Shown here: piece by piece, positions 32,023 through 40,773 of the stretch
Layout: the number at the start of each line of letters is the position of its first letter
Position numbering within the stretch: position 1 is the first letter of the stretch
Assembly: GCA_034189695.1 (NCBI GenBank)
Contig: JAXHUA010000042.1
Span: forward strand, 1-48,013
Reading direction: 5' to 3'
DNA length: 48,013 nt
Origin: JAXHUA01 sp034189695
Lineage (GTDB): Bacteria > Chloroflexota > Dehalococcoidia > E44-bin15
The notes under the pieces: generated by a model
What the model saw: only the letters and a program-made list of their open reading frames with translations
Told to the model about the DNA's origin: nothing
Database searches by the model: none
Translations under genes and position numbers: made by a program

Positions 32023-32456
32023 CCAGCTCCCCCTTGCTCCCGTTTCGCCACCTGACCCTGATGCGGATGCGTGTCCCCCGCGTACACTTTCAGCCTCTTC
32101 AGCATGTCCCGGCCCAGCCGGTTCTTGGGAAGCATACCCTTCACCGCATACTGGACGGCTCTTGTGGGGTGGGTCTCCATCAGCCTGGCGAAACTGGTGC
32201 TCTTGAGTCCCCCGGGGTATCCGGAATGGCGGTAGTATATCTTCTGTTCGGCCTTCCTGCCCGTGACCCTGACGCTCGCCGCGTTGATGACGACGACGAA
32301 GTCGCCGGTGTTGCAGTGCGGCGTGTAGGTGGGCTTGTGTTTGCCCATGAGGATGGTGGCCGCCTCGGTCGCCAGCTTGCCAAGCGTTCTCCCCGAAGCA
32401 TCAATGACATGCCACGCGGGTTGGATTTCCGATCGCTTCGCTACATACGTTTTCAT
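32019..32456 (-). CDS. rplM: 50S ribosomal protein L13
   Basis: 145 aa, normal length, with WHVIDASGRTLGKLATEAA, the LMGKHKPTYTPH segment and VRGMLPKNRLG-like AVKGMLPKNRLGRDML. An early-assembly 50S protein. The ATG is 1 nt past the truA stop, so the truA-rplM-rpsI tail of the operon is continuous. A GAGGG lies inside the truA end. Confidence 0.98.
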   Translation of the reverse strand: MKTYVAKRSEIQPAWHVIDASGRTLGKLATEAATILMGKHKPTYTPHCNTGDFVVVINAASVRVTGRKAEQKIYYRHSGYPGGLKSTSFARLMETHPTRAVQYAVKGMLPKNRLGRDMLKRLKVYAGDTHPHQGQVAKREQGGAG

Positions 32457-32457
32457 A

Positions 32458-33213
32458 TCACATCAGACCCTCTGAATACTCCACTTTGACCAGGCACAGG
32501 CCGTTCGGAGGAAGCGCCGGCCCCGCCGTTCCAGGTTCCTTCGAGCACAGGATGTCACGGAAAGCCTTCACATCGCTCTTGCCCAACCCGACCTTCACCA
32601 ATGCACCCATCGTATTGCGCACCTGATGCGGAAGGAACGAGTTGCCCTTCACGCGAAACGTCACCAGTTCGCCATCTCGCTCCATCTCGGCGGAGCGGAC
32701 CGTGCGCAAAGTGCTCTTGTGACCGTTCAACGAACTGGCGAAACCGATGAAATCATGTGTTCCCACCAGAGTACGGCACGCTTCGCCCATCGCCTCAACG
32801 TCCAGCGGCTGAGGTATGTGATATGCCGTCAAGCGCATAAGCGGCGATCCCGTACGCCGGTTGAGCATTCGGTACGCATACTCCCTGCTGACAGCGCGCC
32901 TCCGCACATCAAAATCCAGGCCTATCTCCCCAGCCTCCCGGACCACTATGTCCTCGGGGAGGTAGTGGTTCAGCGCCCTCAAGATGGTCTCCGGTGCCAG
33001 AGACGATGCAGTGCGAAACGAGACCACCTGCGCCGCAGCGTGCACGCCCTGGTCGGTGCGGCTGGCCCCGGCGACGCGCACCTTCTCACCAGTGACCTTT
33101 GCAATGGCGCGTTCGATCTCACCCTGTACCGTGGGCAGACCCCGCTGGACCTGAAACCCGTAGTACCCAGTGCCGTCGTATTCAACTATGAGAGCCAACT
33201 TCCTGATGTCCAT
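32458..33213 (-). CDS. truA: tRNA pseudouridine(38-40) synthase
   Basis: This 251-aa TruA makes pseudouridine in the tRNA anticodon stem-loop. The catalytic Asp is in GASRTDQGVHA, and the N-terminal LIVEYDGTGYYGFQ and the later FLPHQVRNTMG are conserved. I take ATG 33213. A GTG at 33222 sharing its G with the rplQ stop (TAGTG) is possible. Position between rplQ and rplM is common in Gram-positive-like operons. Confidence 0.96.
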   Translation of the reverse strand: MDIRKLALIVEYDGTGYYGFQVQRGLPTVQGEIERAIAKVTGEKVRVAGASRTDQGVHAAAQVVSFRTASSLAPETILRALNHYLPEDIVVREAGEIGLDFDVRRRAVSREYAYRMLNRRTGSPLMRLTAYHIPQPLDVEAMGEACRTLVGTHDFIGFASSLNGHKSTLRTVRSAEMERDGELVTFRVKGNSFLPHQVRNTMGALVKVGLGKSDVKAFRDILCSKEPGTAGPALPPNGLCLVKVEYSEGLM

Positions 33214-33221
33214 GGAGCCCA

Positions 33222-33575
33222 CTACTTGACGAGTTCAAGCTGCGCCATAGGCGCTGCATCGCCCAAACGCCGTCCCAGCTTGGTAACGCGCGTGTAGCCA
33301 CCCGAACGCCCGGCGTAATCCGAGGCAAGCTCATCGAACAACTTGGCGACCACCTTCTCATCGGTTATGAAGGCCAGTGCCTGGCGACGCGCATGCAAGC
33401 TGCCGTCCTTGCCCAGTGTAATGACCTTCTCCGCCATGCCCCTGACCTCTTTGGCCTTGGCCTCAGTGGTCACAATCTTCTCATACCTGAGGAGGTCAGT
33501 CACAAGGTTGCGATACATGAGAAGCCTGTGGTCTGTCGCCCTCGATAGCTTTCGACCGGCAACGTGGTGCCTCAT
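33222..33575 (-). CDS. rplQ: 50S ribosomal protein L17
   Basis: 117 aa, typical bacterial length. RKLSRATDHRLLMYRNLVTDLL and the TEAKAKEVRGMAEKVITLGK region identify it. The ATG overlaps the rpoA stop (ATGA) with AGGAGG 7 nt upstream, so it is coupled to rpoA as usual. Confidence 0.98.
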   Translation of the reverse strand: MRHHVAGRKLSRATDHRLLMYRNLVTDLLRYEKIVTTEAKAKEVRGMAEKVITLGKDGSLHARRQALAFITDEKVVAKLFDELASDYAGRSGGYTRVTKLGRRLGDAAPMAQLELVK

Positions 33576-34552
33576 TCGATTTCCTCCTCGCTTCCTTCCT
33601 CCTCCGGAGGCGCTTCTTCAGCGGGAGCCTCCTCTTCCACCGCGAACCCGTGTTCACGCAGTTGCGTGCGCACCTCCTCAAGGGCTTTCTGTCCCAGGTT
33701 CTTGATCTTCAGCAGGTCTTCGTCGCTCCGCTCAAGCAGTTCCCCGACCTTGGTGATCCCAGCCCTCTTGAGGCAATTGAAGGTGCGCACCGAGAGACCA
33801 AGCTGCTCAATAGGGACATTATACTGCTCCGCTTGCAGCGCGACACCCGCCTTCTCCACACCCCATTCCTCACGATAGGCGAGGTCATAGAACAGATGCG
33901 CCTTCTCCACAAGTATCCGGGCCGCCTGACTCACTGCGTCAATCGGCGATATAGTGCCGTCAGTCCAGACTTCGAGAATAAGCCTCTCGAAGCTTGTCAC
34001 CTGGCCCACGCGCGTGTGCTCGACGGTGTAGTTGACCTTGCGAGTGGGAGAGAAGATGGCATCCACGGGAATCACCCCTATGGGCAGCCCGTCACTGTGC
34101 CCAGCGGGCACGTACCCTTTCCCCTGCTCCACGTTGAACTCGACGTTGAGTTCAGCATCGGAGGAGTCCAGGGTAGCCAGGTGCAGATCAGGATTCACTA
34201 TCTCGAAGTCAGCCGAAGGGTTGATGTCGCCAGCCACTATCCCGCCCTCTCCCCGCGCTTCCAACGTCATCCTGCCCGACGCAGAGGACAGCGGGCGCAG
34301 TCTCAGAGCCTTGACATTCAGGATGAACTCAACCACATCTTCCTTCATGTGCGGAAGTACGGAGAACTCGTGTTGCACGCCCTCGATCTTAACCCAGGTG
34401 ACCGCCGCGCCCGGCAGGGAGCTCAGCAACACCCTCCTCATGGCGTTCCCCAGCGTCGTGCCGAAGCCCCTCTCGAGAGGCTCAGCTACAAACCGCCCAT
34501 ACTTCTCTGAGAGTTCCTGACATTCAACTCGGGGTGTCAAAACCTCGGACAA
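33572..34552 (-). CDS. rpoA: RNA polymerase alpha subunit
   Basis: 326 aa. N-terminal dimerisation domain with YGRFVAEPLERGFGTTLGNAMRRVLLSSLPGAAV, and C-terminal domain with the helix-hairpin-helix region LSVRTFNCLKRAGITKVGEL. The protein ends in a Glu/Ala/Pro tail of about 20 residues, longer and more acidic than usual. TTG 34552 has GGGGAGG 8 nt upstream and gives the MSEV start I recall from Dehalococcoides. The GTG at 34558 is only 2 nt from the SD. Confidence 0.97.
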   Translation of the reverse strand: MSEVLTPRVECQELSEKYGRFVAEPLERGFGTTLGNAMRRVLLSSLPGAAVTWVKIEGVQHEFSVLPHMKEDVVEFILNVKALRLRPLSSASGRMTLEARGEGGIVAGDINPSADFEIVNPDLHLATLDSSDAELNVEFNVEQGKGYVPAGHSDGLPIGVIPVDAIFSPTRKVNYTVEHTRVGQVTSFERLILEVWTDGTISPIDAVSQAARILVEKAHLFYDLAYREEWGVEKAGVALQAEQYNVPIEQLGLSVRTFNCLKRAGITKVGELLERSDEDLLKIKNLGQKALEEVRTQLREHGFAVEEEAPAEEAPPEEEGSEEEIE

Positions 34553-34575
34553 AGTCACAACCTCCCCATAAGAAA

Positions 34576-35208
34576 CTAGCGAGAGTAGTACTCCACTATG
34601 GCTTTCTCATCAACCTTGACGTCGAGTTCGGCGCGCTCAGGCGCAGTGACAACCTGACCACGCAGGTTATCCCGGTCCAGGCTGAGCCAGCCAGGAATAA
34701 CCCGCTCACCCAAGCGCTCAGCCACCATCTTGTAGTACTCCGTCCCAGCGCCTGCTTCACTCCACCCCACAACATCCCCCGGCCCAACCGCGCAGGAGGG
34801 TATGTCAGTCTTGCGTCCGTTCAAGGTGATGTGCCCATGGCGGACCACTTGACGCGCCTGCCGGCGAGAGTCAGCGAAGCCAAGACGATAGACGACGTTG
34901 TCCAACCTCATTTCCAGACCGCGCAGGAGATTCTCTCCCGTTATTCCGGGACTCTTCTCGGCCAGAGCGAACTGCCGGCGGAACTGCTTCTCCCCCAACC
35001 CGTAGGTACGTCTCGCCTTCTGTTTCTCAAGCAACTGAAGGCCACGGTCGGACATCTTCCTCCGCCGTCTCTGCAGACGCTGCTGACCTGGAGGAGTCCG
35101 ACGCCTCTCCATGGCGCACTTCTGCGTTGTGCACCTGTCTCCCTTGAGCATCAGCTTCTCGCCCGCCCTACGGCATAGCCGACACGCAGGACCCGTGTAT
35201 CGAGCCAT
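34576..35208 (-). CDS. rpsD: 30S ribosomal protein S4 (zinc-binding type)
   Basis: 210 aa. It carries the zinc Cys set near the N-terminus (CRLC then CTTQKC), so it is the C+ form of S4. The S4 RNA-binding domain is at RLDNVVYRLGFADSRRQARQ. It nucleates 30S assembly and in many bacteria represses its own operon. The ATG follows AGGAGG. No gene lies in the 89 nt before rpsK. Confidence 0.98.
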   Translation of the reverse strand: MARYTGPACRLCRRAGEKLMLKGDRCTTQKCAMERRRTPPGQQRLQRRRRKMSDRGLQLLEKQKARRTYGLGEKQFRRQFALAEKSPGITGENLLRGLEMRLDNVVYRLGFADSRRQARQVVRHGHITLNGRKTDIPSCAVGPGDVVGWSEAGAGTEYYKMVAERLGERVIPGWLSLDRDNLRGQVVTAPERAELDVKVDEKAIVEYYSR

Positions 35209-35297
35209 CTATCCTCCTTCGAAGTCCCTCGACATCAATTCAACGCCGAATGACGATGGCACGTTCCAAACTCGCTGCCACCGCTCCTCATTTCCCT

Positions 35298-35693
35298 CTA
35301 GACCCGTCTCCTCTTCCTTGGACGGCACCCGTTGTGAGGAATGGGCGTCACATCCCTGATCCCCGTAATGGTCAGACCAGCCGCCTGAAGGGAACGTATG
35401 GCCGCTTCCCGACCACTCCCCGGCCCCTTCACATACACCTCCACCTGCCTGAGCCCGTGCTCCATGGCCTTTCTGGCTGTCCGCTCGGCCGCCATCTGCG
35501 CGGCATAGGGAGTGCCCTTGCGCGAACCCTTGAACCCGACTGTGCCGGAACTCCCTGAAGCGATGGTGTTGCCGGAGGGGTCGGTAAGCGTGATGATGGT
35601 GTTGTTGAAGGTCGCCTGGATGAATGCCAGGCCCTTGGGAATCGATTTCCGCTCCCTCCTCTTGATCCCTCTCGCTTTCTTCTTGTCCGCCAT
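35298..35693 (-). CDS. rpsK: 30S ribosomal protein S11
   Basis: 131 aa, normal length, with the GLAFIQATFNNTIITLTDP core, SRKGTPYAAQMAAE, and the conserved end DVTPIPHNGCRPRKRRRV. Forms part of the 30S platform. The SD is GAGGAG before the ATG, with 9 nt between it and rpsM. Confidence 0.98.
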   Translation of the reverse strand: MADKKKARGIKRRERKSIPKGLAFIQATFNNTIITLTDPSGNTIASGSSGTVGFKGSRKGTPYAAQMAAERTARKAMEHGLRQVEVYVKGPGSGREAAIRSLQAAGLTITGIRDVTPIPHNGCRPRKRRRV

Positions 35694-35702
35694 GGCTCTC
35701 CT

Positions 35703-36086
35703 CTACTTCCTGGCCACGCTGCGTCGGCGCCCGGCCACTGTCTTACGGGCACCACGCTTGGCCCTGGCATTCGTCCGCGTTCGCTGTCCGTGAGCGGGCA
35801 GCCCCTTACGATGCCTGGACCCGCGGTAGGAACCTATCTCAATAAGCCTCTTGATGTTGAGGTTCACCTCTCGCCTGAGCACGCCCTCAACTGCGTACTC
35901 CCGGTCGATCACTTCTCGGATGCGGCTGGCCTCCTCCTCGCTGAGGTCCTTGACCTTCGTGTCCGGATCAACACCAGTCTGGCCGAGTATCTTCTTGCTC
36001 AGCGAAGGACCGATGCCGTAGATGTACTGTAGGCCAATCTCGACCCGCTTGCCCTTGGGAAGGTCCACTCCGACTATTCTAGCCAC
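35703..36086 (-). CDS. rpsM: 30S ribosomal protein S13
   Basis: 127 aa, with MARIVGVDLPKGKRVEIGLQY, the helix-turn region YIYGIGPSLSKKIL and the C-terminal GLPAHGQRTRTNARAKRG followed by a Lys/Arg tail reaching the P-site tRNA. Its SD is not obvious, so it may depend on coupling from rpmJ about 57 nt upstream. Confidence 0.98.
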   Translation of the reverse strand: MARIVGVDLPKGKRVEIGLQYIYGIGPSLSKKILGQTGVDPDTKVKDLSEEEASRIREVIDREYAVEGVLRREVNLNIKRLIEIGSYRGSRHRKGLPAHGQRTRTNARAKRGARKTVAGRRRSVARK

Positions 36087-36143
36087 TTTGCCTGCCCCCT
36101 TCGCCTTGACTAAACAACCACAGATCGCAGTGCAGACCCAATG

Positions 36144-36257
36144 CTACCCCTGCCTCTGCTTGTGCCTCGGATTCTGGCAGATCACGCGAACGACGCCTTT
36201 CCGCCGTATGATCTTGCATTTCTCGCATCGCCGCTTGACCGACGCTTGCACTTTCAT
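36144..36257 (-). CDS. rpmJ: 50S ribosomal protein L36
   Basis: 37 aa, exactly the usual length. It starts MKVQASVKRRCEKC and ends RHKQRQG. The Cys-Cys-Cys-His zinc set (CEKC, a Cys in VICQN, then RHK) marks the zinc-binding form. AAGGAG with a 7-nt spacer precedes ATG 36257. It lies between infA and rpsM, the conserved position. Confidence 0.96.
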   Translation of the reverse strand: MKVQASVKRRCEKCKIIRRKGVVRVICQNPRHKQRQG

Positions 36258-36295
36258 CGTGACGCTCCTTGTCCCAGACCGGAAGAAGCAGACCC

Positions 36296-36511
36296 CTAGA
36301 GTCGATAGGTTATCCTTCCTCTGGTCAAGTCGTAGGGAGACAACTCCACCAGTACCCTATCACCACGCAGAATACGGATGTAGTGCATCCTCATCTTTCC
36401 CGAGATGTGGGCCAATACCCGGTGGCCATTGGCCAGCTCAACCCGGAACATAGTGTTGGGTAGCGGTTCAATCACCGTTCCCTCGACCTCGATTGTCTCT
36501 TTCTTTGCCAT
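36296..36511 (-). CDS. infA: Translation initiation factor IF-1
   Basis: 71-aa OB-fold protein that blocks the A site during initiation. MAKKETIEVEGTV, LPNTMFRVELANGH and GDRVLVELSPYDLTRGRI are all conserved. ATG 36511 is chosen from the family start. Three extra codons (from 36520) are open but unlikely. It follows map by 13 nt. Confidence 0.97.
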   Translation of the reverse strand: MAKKETIEVEGTVIEPLPNTMFRVELANGHRVLAHISGKMRMHYIRILRGDRVLVELSPYDLTRGRITYRL

Positions 36512-36524
36512 ACAGCGCATCCCG

Positions 36525-37277
36525 CTAGTCGACGACGGTCAGTATCTCAGCTTCTCCTTCCGTGATCGCTATCGTATGCTCGAAGTGGGCCGACAGGCTT
36601 CCATCGGCCGTGCTGACCGTCCAGTTGTCATCAGCCACCCTGGTCCGCCACCCGCCGGCGTTCAACATGGGCTCCAGCGCGAGCGTCATCCCACGACGCA
36701 GAAGCGGCCCCCGCCCCGCGATACCGAAGTTGGGAATCTGAGGCTCCTCATGCATCTGTCTCCCTATCCCGTGCCCCACATATTCGCGCACCACCGAGAA
36801 ACCCCTCGACTCGGCATACGCCTGGATTGCCGCCGAGACGTCTCCCAGATGGGAGCCGTCACGCGCCGCGGCGATTCCGGCATCCAATGCGCCTTTCGTC
36901 GTCTCAATCAACGCGCATGCCTCCGGGCTTACCCTCCCCACTCCAACGGTCAGAGCGGCATCACCGTAAAAGCCGTCAAGCGATGCCGAGAAGTCCAGAG
37001 AGACGATGTCTCCCTCGCGGACCACACGCTCACCCGGAATGCCGTGTACCAACTCATCGTTAATCGACACACAGACATACGCCGGATAGCCCCGGTAGCC
37101 CTTGAAGGCAGAGGTCGCGCCGTGGCGCTCCAGCTCCCTGACGGTAATGTCATCGAGTTCCGACGTGGCCATACCCGGCGTCAGCCTCTGCACAAGCTCG
37201 TTCAGTATCGCCGCCACAACACGGCCGGCCCGACGCATAGCATCGATCTCACGCGGCGACTTGACGATTATCCCCAC
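36525..37277 (-). CDS. map: Methionine aminopeptidase type I
   Basis: This 250-aa enzyme removes N-terminal Met. Metal and catalytic residues are all visible: His in NDELVHGIPG, the two Asp in SLDFSASLDGFYGDA, His in YVGHGIGRQMHEEP, Glu in LALEPMLN and Glu in ITEGEAEIL. The GTG start lies 1 nt past the adk stop with only a weak SD, so translational coupling to adk is likely. Confidence 0.97.
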   Translation of the reverse strand: MGIIVKSPREIDAMRRAGRVVAAILNELVQRLTPGMATSELDDITVRELERHGATSAFKGYRGYPAYVCVSINDELVHGIPGERVVREGDIVSLDFSASLDGFYGDAALTVGVGRVSPEACALIETTKGALDAGIAAARDGSHLGDVSAAIQAYAESRGFSVVREYVGHGIGRQMHEEPQIPNFGIAGRGPLLRRGMTLALEPMLNAGGWRTRVADDNWTVSTADGSLSAHFEHTIAITEGEAEILTVVD

Positions 37278-37278
37278 C

Positions 37279-37932
37279 TCAGTCTTTGGTCAGCGCCGCC
37301 ACGGCATCGCGGCCGATCGCTTCGATATCCCCCTCCCCATTGATCTCAGCCAGCTTGCCTGACACCTTGTAGTAGTCAATCAGAGGAGATGTGTCCGCAA
37401 GGTATACCTCAAGCCTCTTCCGCACCGTTTCGGGGACGTCATCGGGGCGCTGATACAGCTCGCCCCCACACCGGTCACACTTCCCAGCCACCTTGGGTGG
37501 CGAGTTCACCTCGTGATATGGCGTCTGGCAGTTGCGACATATCCACCTCCCGCTCAGGCGCCTTACCAACTCTTCCGTCGACACATTGATGTACAGCACC
37601 TTGTCGAGATTCTCCCCCCTCTCGGCAAGCGCCTTATCGAGCGCCTTCGCCTGCTCGAGAGTCCTGGGAAAACCATCCAGGATGTAGCCCTTCTCGGCGT
37701 CCGGCTTCGCAATACGCTCGAGAAGCATCCTAATGGTTACCTCATCCGGTACCAGAAGCCCCTTGTCCATGTACGACTTCGCCTGCTGCCCCAGTTCATC
37801 CCCCCTCTTCACAGCCTCCCTGAAAAGGTCGCCGGTGGCAATGTGGGCAACACCGAGTCTCTGGGAAATGACCCCAGCCTGGGTCCCCTTCCCCGACCCG
37901 GGCGCACCCAAGAACACAAAACGCAATTCCAA
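37279..37932 (-). CDS. adk: Adenylate kinase (zinc LID type)
   Basis: 217-aa long-form adenylate kinase (2 ADP to ATP plus AMP). The P-loop is GAPGSGKGT, the AMP site includes FPRTLEQA, and the LID holds four Cys (CRNC and CDRC) for zinc. Two TTG codons can start it: 37932 (3 nt from AAGGAGG) or 37926 (9 nt), the latter giving MRFVFLGAPG. I list the longer form. Confidence 0.97.
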   Translation of the reverse strand: MELRFVFLGAPGSGKGTQAGVISQRLGVAHIATGDLFREAVKRGDELGQQAKSYMDKGLLVPDEVTIRMLLERIAKPDAEKGYILDGFPRTLEQAKALDKALAERGENLDKVLYINVSTEELVRRLSGRWICRNCQTPYHEVNSPPKVAGKCDRCGGELYQRPDDVPETVRKRLEVYLADTSPLIDYYKVSGKLAEINGEGDIEAIGRDAVAALTKD

Positions 37933-37944
37933 GAACCTCCTTGT

Positions 37945-39282
37945 CTACTTCAAGAACCCTTCGTAGCGGCGCATCAGCAACTGCGCCTCAAGCTGCCTCA
38001 TCGTGTCCAAGGCAACCCCTACGACAATCAGCATGCCGATGGCGGGTAGCGTCAGCACCTGGATGTTGGTCACGCTCTGAACGACGAAGGGCGATATCGC
38101 AACCACACCCAGGAACAGCGCGCCAGCCCAGGTGATCCTGGTCAGCACCCGATTCAGGTACTGGTCTGTCGCCTTTCCAGGGCGAATACCGGGTACGAAT
38201 GCCCCCTGGCGCTGCAACGTCCCCGCCAGGTTCTGCTGCTGGAAGATAATGGTGCTGTAGAAGAACGTGAAGCCCACGGCCAGGAAGAAGAACAGCACCC
38301 AATAGAACCAGCCCGTCGTGTTGAACAGGTTCTGAATGGTATTGGCGAAGTTGGGACTCTCACCCACAGGGTTGGCGAAGAAGCTCGCCACCACGCCAGG
38401 GAACATGATCAGGGCCATGGCGAATATGAGCGGGATCATGCCCGAGGAATTGACCCGCAGCGGAATATGGGTTGAACCCGATTGCCGATACATGCGCCCG
38501 CCCCGGAAGAGGCTCCTCGCATATTGCACGGGGATTCGCCGATGGGCTTCGGTGAAGATGACTATTACCACGATAATCGCCAGAGCGAAGACGAGGAACA
38601 CCACGAGCCCCACGATGTTTCCCCGAGCCAGATAGCCGCGGCCGATCATGTCGGGCAGAGTAGCGACAATGCCAGCGAAAATTATCAATGAGACCCCGTT
38701 TCCTATGCCGTATTCTGTTATCAGCTCACCAAGCCACACCAGGAACATCGTCCCTGCCGTCATCGTCAGGACCATAGACACCGTGGGCAGCAAGTTCGCC
38801 CCGGAGAACCCGACGTTCGCTACGATGCCATAGCCCTGGAGCACTACCAACTGACCATAGGCCTGGAGCATCGCCAGAGGCACCGTCAGCCAGTGAGTAT
38901 ACTGATTGATCTTGGCCCGACCCGCCTCGCCTTCCCTGGACAGCGCCTGAAGGCGCGGAATGACCGGAACGAGGAGTTGCATGATAATGAGTGCCGTAAT
39001 ATAGGGATACACTCCCATGGCGGCGACGCTCATCTCTCTCATCGCCCCGCCGCTGAACAGGTCGACCATTCCCAGAAGAGGGCCGAGCCCCTGCCCCTGC
39101 TGAAGAAGGTCGCTCATGGCCTGAGCATCAGCGCCGGGGATGGGAACATGCGCAACGAAGCGGAACGCGACCAGGAGTCCGAGGGTGAGGAGTATCTTAA
39201 GCCTCAGGTCAGCCTGCCCAAAGGCGTCAATCATCGCCTGAATCAGGCCCGGCCTGGACTCCTTACGACTCTGACTAACCAC
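37945..39282 (-). CDS. secY: Preprotein translocase subunit SecY
   Basis: 445 aa, the central ten-helix channel of the Sec translocon. PIPGADAQAM, the plug-region GLGPLLGMVDLFSGGAMREMSVAAMGVYPY and the EAHRRIPVQYAR loop are conserved. The GTG overlaps the rplO stop by 8 nt and has GGAGGAGGG upstream. It is in its classical place between rplO and adk. Confidence 0.98.
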   Translation of the reverse strand: MVSQSRKESRPGLIQAMIDAFGQADLRLKILLTLGLLVAFRFVAHVPIPGADAQAMSDLLQQGQGLGPLLGMVDLFSGGAMREMSVAAMGVYPYITALIIMQLLVPVIPRLQALSREGEAGRAKINQYTHWLTVPLAMLQAYGQLVVLQGYGIVANVGFSGANLLPTVSMVLTMTAGTMFLVWLGELITEYGIGNGVSLIIFAGIVATLPDMIGRGYLARGNIVGLVVFLVFALAIIVVIVIFTEAHRRIPVQYARSLFRGGRMYRQSGSTHIPLRVNSSGMIPLIFAMALIMFPGVVASFFANPVGESPNFANTIQNLFNTTGWFYWVLFFFLAVGFTFFYSTIIFQQQNLAGTLQRQGAFVPGIRPGKATDQYLNRVLTRITWAGALFLGVVAISPFVVQSVTNIQVLTLPAIGMLIVVGVALDTMRQLEAQLLMRRYEGFLK

Positions 39283-39718
39283 TGCCCTCCTCCGCTCGTC
39301 CTCCAGCCTCTTCGATCTTGCGCTTCGCGCTTTGAGTGAACTTGTGGGCTTTCACCACCAGTGGTCTGTCGACATCGCCGTCGCCGAGAATCTTGATCGG
39401 CTTCTTGAGCGACTTGATGAGTCTCTCCTCCACCAGCATCTCCGGCGTCACCTCGCCCTCGAACCGGTTGAGGCTACCCACCTTCACTGTGGCGTATTCC
39501 TTCCTGAAGATATTGGTGAAGCCTCTCTTCTCGGGCAGGCGCTTCGTGAGGGGCAACTGACCACCCTCGAAACCAGCGCGCACGCTGTAGCCGGACCGAG
39601 CCTTCTGCCCTTTGGTGCCCTTGCCAGCGGTCGTCCCCCGGCCGCTGCCATGGCCTCGCCCGATTCTCCTGCCACTTCGTTTCGCTCCGCGTGGCGCAGC
39701 AAGCTCATTCTGCCGCAC
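39275..39718 (-). CDS. rplO: 50S ribosomal protein L15
   Basis: 147 aa. The glycine/basic N-terminal stretch SGRRIGRGHGSGRGTTAGKG with QKARSGYSVRAGFEGGQLPL is diagnostic. The GTG start has GGAGG 6 nt upstream and overlaps the rpmD end by 14 nt. The C-terminus is Glu/Gly-rich and overlaps secY. Confidence 0.97.
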   Translation of the reverse strand: MRQNELAAPRGAKRSGRRIGRGHGSGRGTTAGKGTKGQKARSGYSVRAGFEGGQLPLTKRLPEKRGFTNIFRKEYATVKVGSLNRFEGEVTPEMLVEERLIKSLKKPIKILGDGDVDRPLVVKAHKFTQSAKRKIEEAGGRAEEGSG

Positions 39719-39896
39719 TGCTTTCCTCCACTCTAACCAGGTGCTTCACCTTGTGAATCATGCCCCGAATCGTGGGCGAGTCATCGTGCTCCACGGTCTG
39801 GTTGAGGCGGTGCAGGCCCAACGCCTTGACCGTCCCCCTCTGGTCCTTTGGACACCCAATGTCGCTCTTGATCCAGGTGACCCTGAGCCTAGACAA
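39705..39896 (-). CDS. rpmD: 50S ribosomal protein L30
   Basis: 63 aa. LRVTWIKSDIGCPKDQRGTVKALGLHRLNQTV matches the L30 core in order, with a short Glu/Ser/Ala tail. The TTG start has a G-rich SD (GAGGGGG) and overlaps the rpsE stop by 8 nt. The 3' end overlaps rplO. Confidence 0.95.
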   Translation of the reverse strand: MSRLRVTWIKSDIGCPKDQRGTVKALGLHRLNQTVEHDDSPTIRGMIHKVKHLVRVEESSAAE

Positions 39897-40404
39897 CCGG
39901 AACCCCCTCTATGCTTTCCAGCGTTTTGGCATGCCGTCTGGCCAGTTCCTTCTCGGGGTCTTTCAGCTCGCTCAGGGCTACGATTGTGGCCCTCACGACA
40001 TTCATCGCGTTACTGCTGCCGAGAGACTTGGTCAGTATGTCGCCGATTCCCGCCACCTCGAGCACGGCACGCACTCCGCCACCTGCTATCAGGCCGGTGC
40101 CCGGCGCTGCCGGCTTGAGAAGGACCTTCGCCGCGCCGTACTTGGCGACCACCCCATAGGGAATAGTGCTGCCCTTCATCGGGACTGTGATCAGCTCTTT
40201 GCGGGCTATCGCCCCTGCCTTTCGGATCGCCTCCGGTATCTCCCTGGCCTTGCCAAGTCCAGCGCCCACGCTCCCCCTGCCATCTCCGACGACCACCAGA
40301 GCAGTGAACTTGAACCGCTTTCCCCCCTTCACCACCTTGGCAACACGCCTTATGTCCACCAGCTTCTCAGTAAGCTCCGGCTCGCCGCTATCGAAACTGT
40401 ACAT
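39889..40404 (-). CDS. rpsE: 30S ribosomal protein S5
   Basis: 171 aa with the double-stranded-RNA-binding-like N-terminal domain (VVKGGKRFKFTALVVVGDG, then GLGKAREIPEAIRKA) and the C-terminal GTGLIAGGGVRAVLEVAGIGD. It contributes to decoding accuracy. The ATG directly abuts the rplR stop (TAGATG). Confidence 0.98.
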   Translation of the reverse strand: MYSFDSGEPELTEKLVDIRRVAKVVKGGKRFKFTALVVVGDGRGSVGAGLGKAREIPEAIRKAGAIARKELITVPMKGSTIPYGVVAKYGAAKVLLKPAAPGTGLIAGGGVRAVLEVAGIGDILTKSLGSSNAMNVVRATIVALSELKDPEKELARRHAKTLESIEGVPVV

Positions 40405-40773
40405 CTATACCACCAGACCTGCCTCTCTAGCCGCCTCGACGACAGCCTTGACTCGACCGTGATACTTGTACCCTGCTCGATCAAACACCACCGTGTTCAC
40501 TCCCTGTTCCAGGGCGCGCTCGGCGATCAACACCCCTACCAGGCGAGCGGCTTCCACCTTGCTTCTCCCCGCCGTCTCACCCCTTATCTTCCCATCCAGC
40601 GTTGATGCAGAGACGAGAGTATGACCGGCACTGTCGTCAAGAACCTGTGCGTACATATGGTTCAGACTCCGAAAGACACATAGTCGAGGCCTTGCGGTAG
40701 TGCCAGCGACGTTCTTCCTCACCCGCTGGTGCCGCCGTATTCTGGCCCTTCTGCTATCCATACTTCGCGCCAC
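40405..40773 (-). CDS. rplR: 50S ribosomal protein L18
   Basis: 122 aa 5S rRNA-binding protein with RRHQRVRKNVAGTTARPRL and CVFRSLNHMYAQVLDD. The GTG shares its G with the rplF stop (TAGTG). An ATG four codons later (40761) is equally plausible from family alignment. Confidence 0.96.
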   Translation of the reverse strand: MARSMDSRRARIRRHQRVRKNVAGTTARPRLCVFRSLNHMYAQVLDDSAGHTLVSASTLDGKIRGETAGRSKVEAARLVGVLIAERALEQGVNTVVFDRAGYKYHGRVKAVVEAAREAGLVV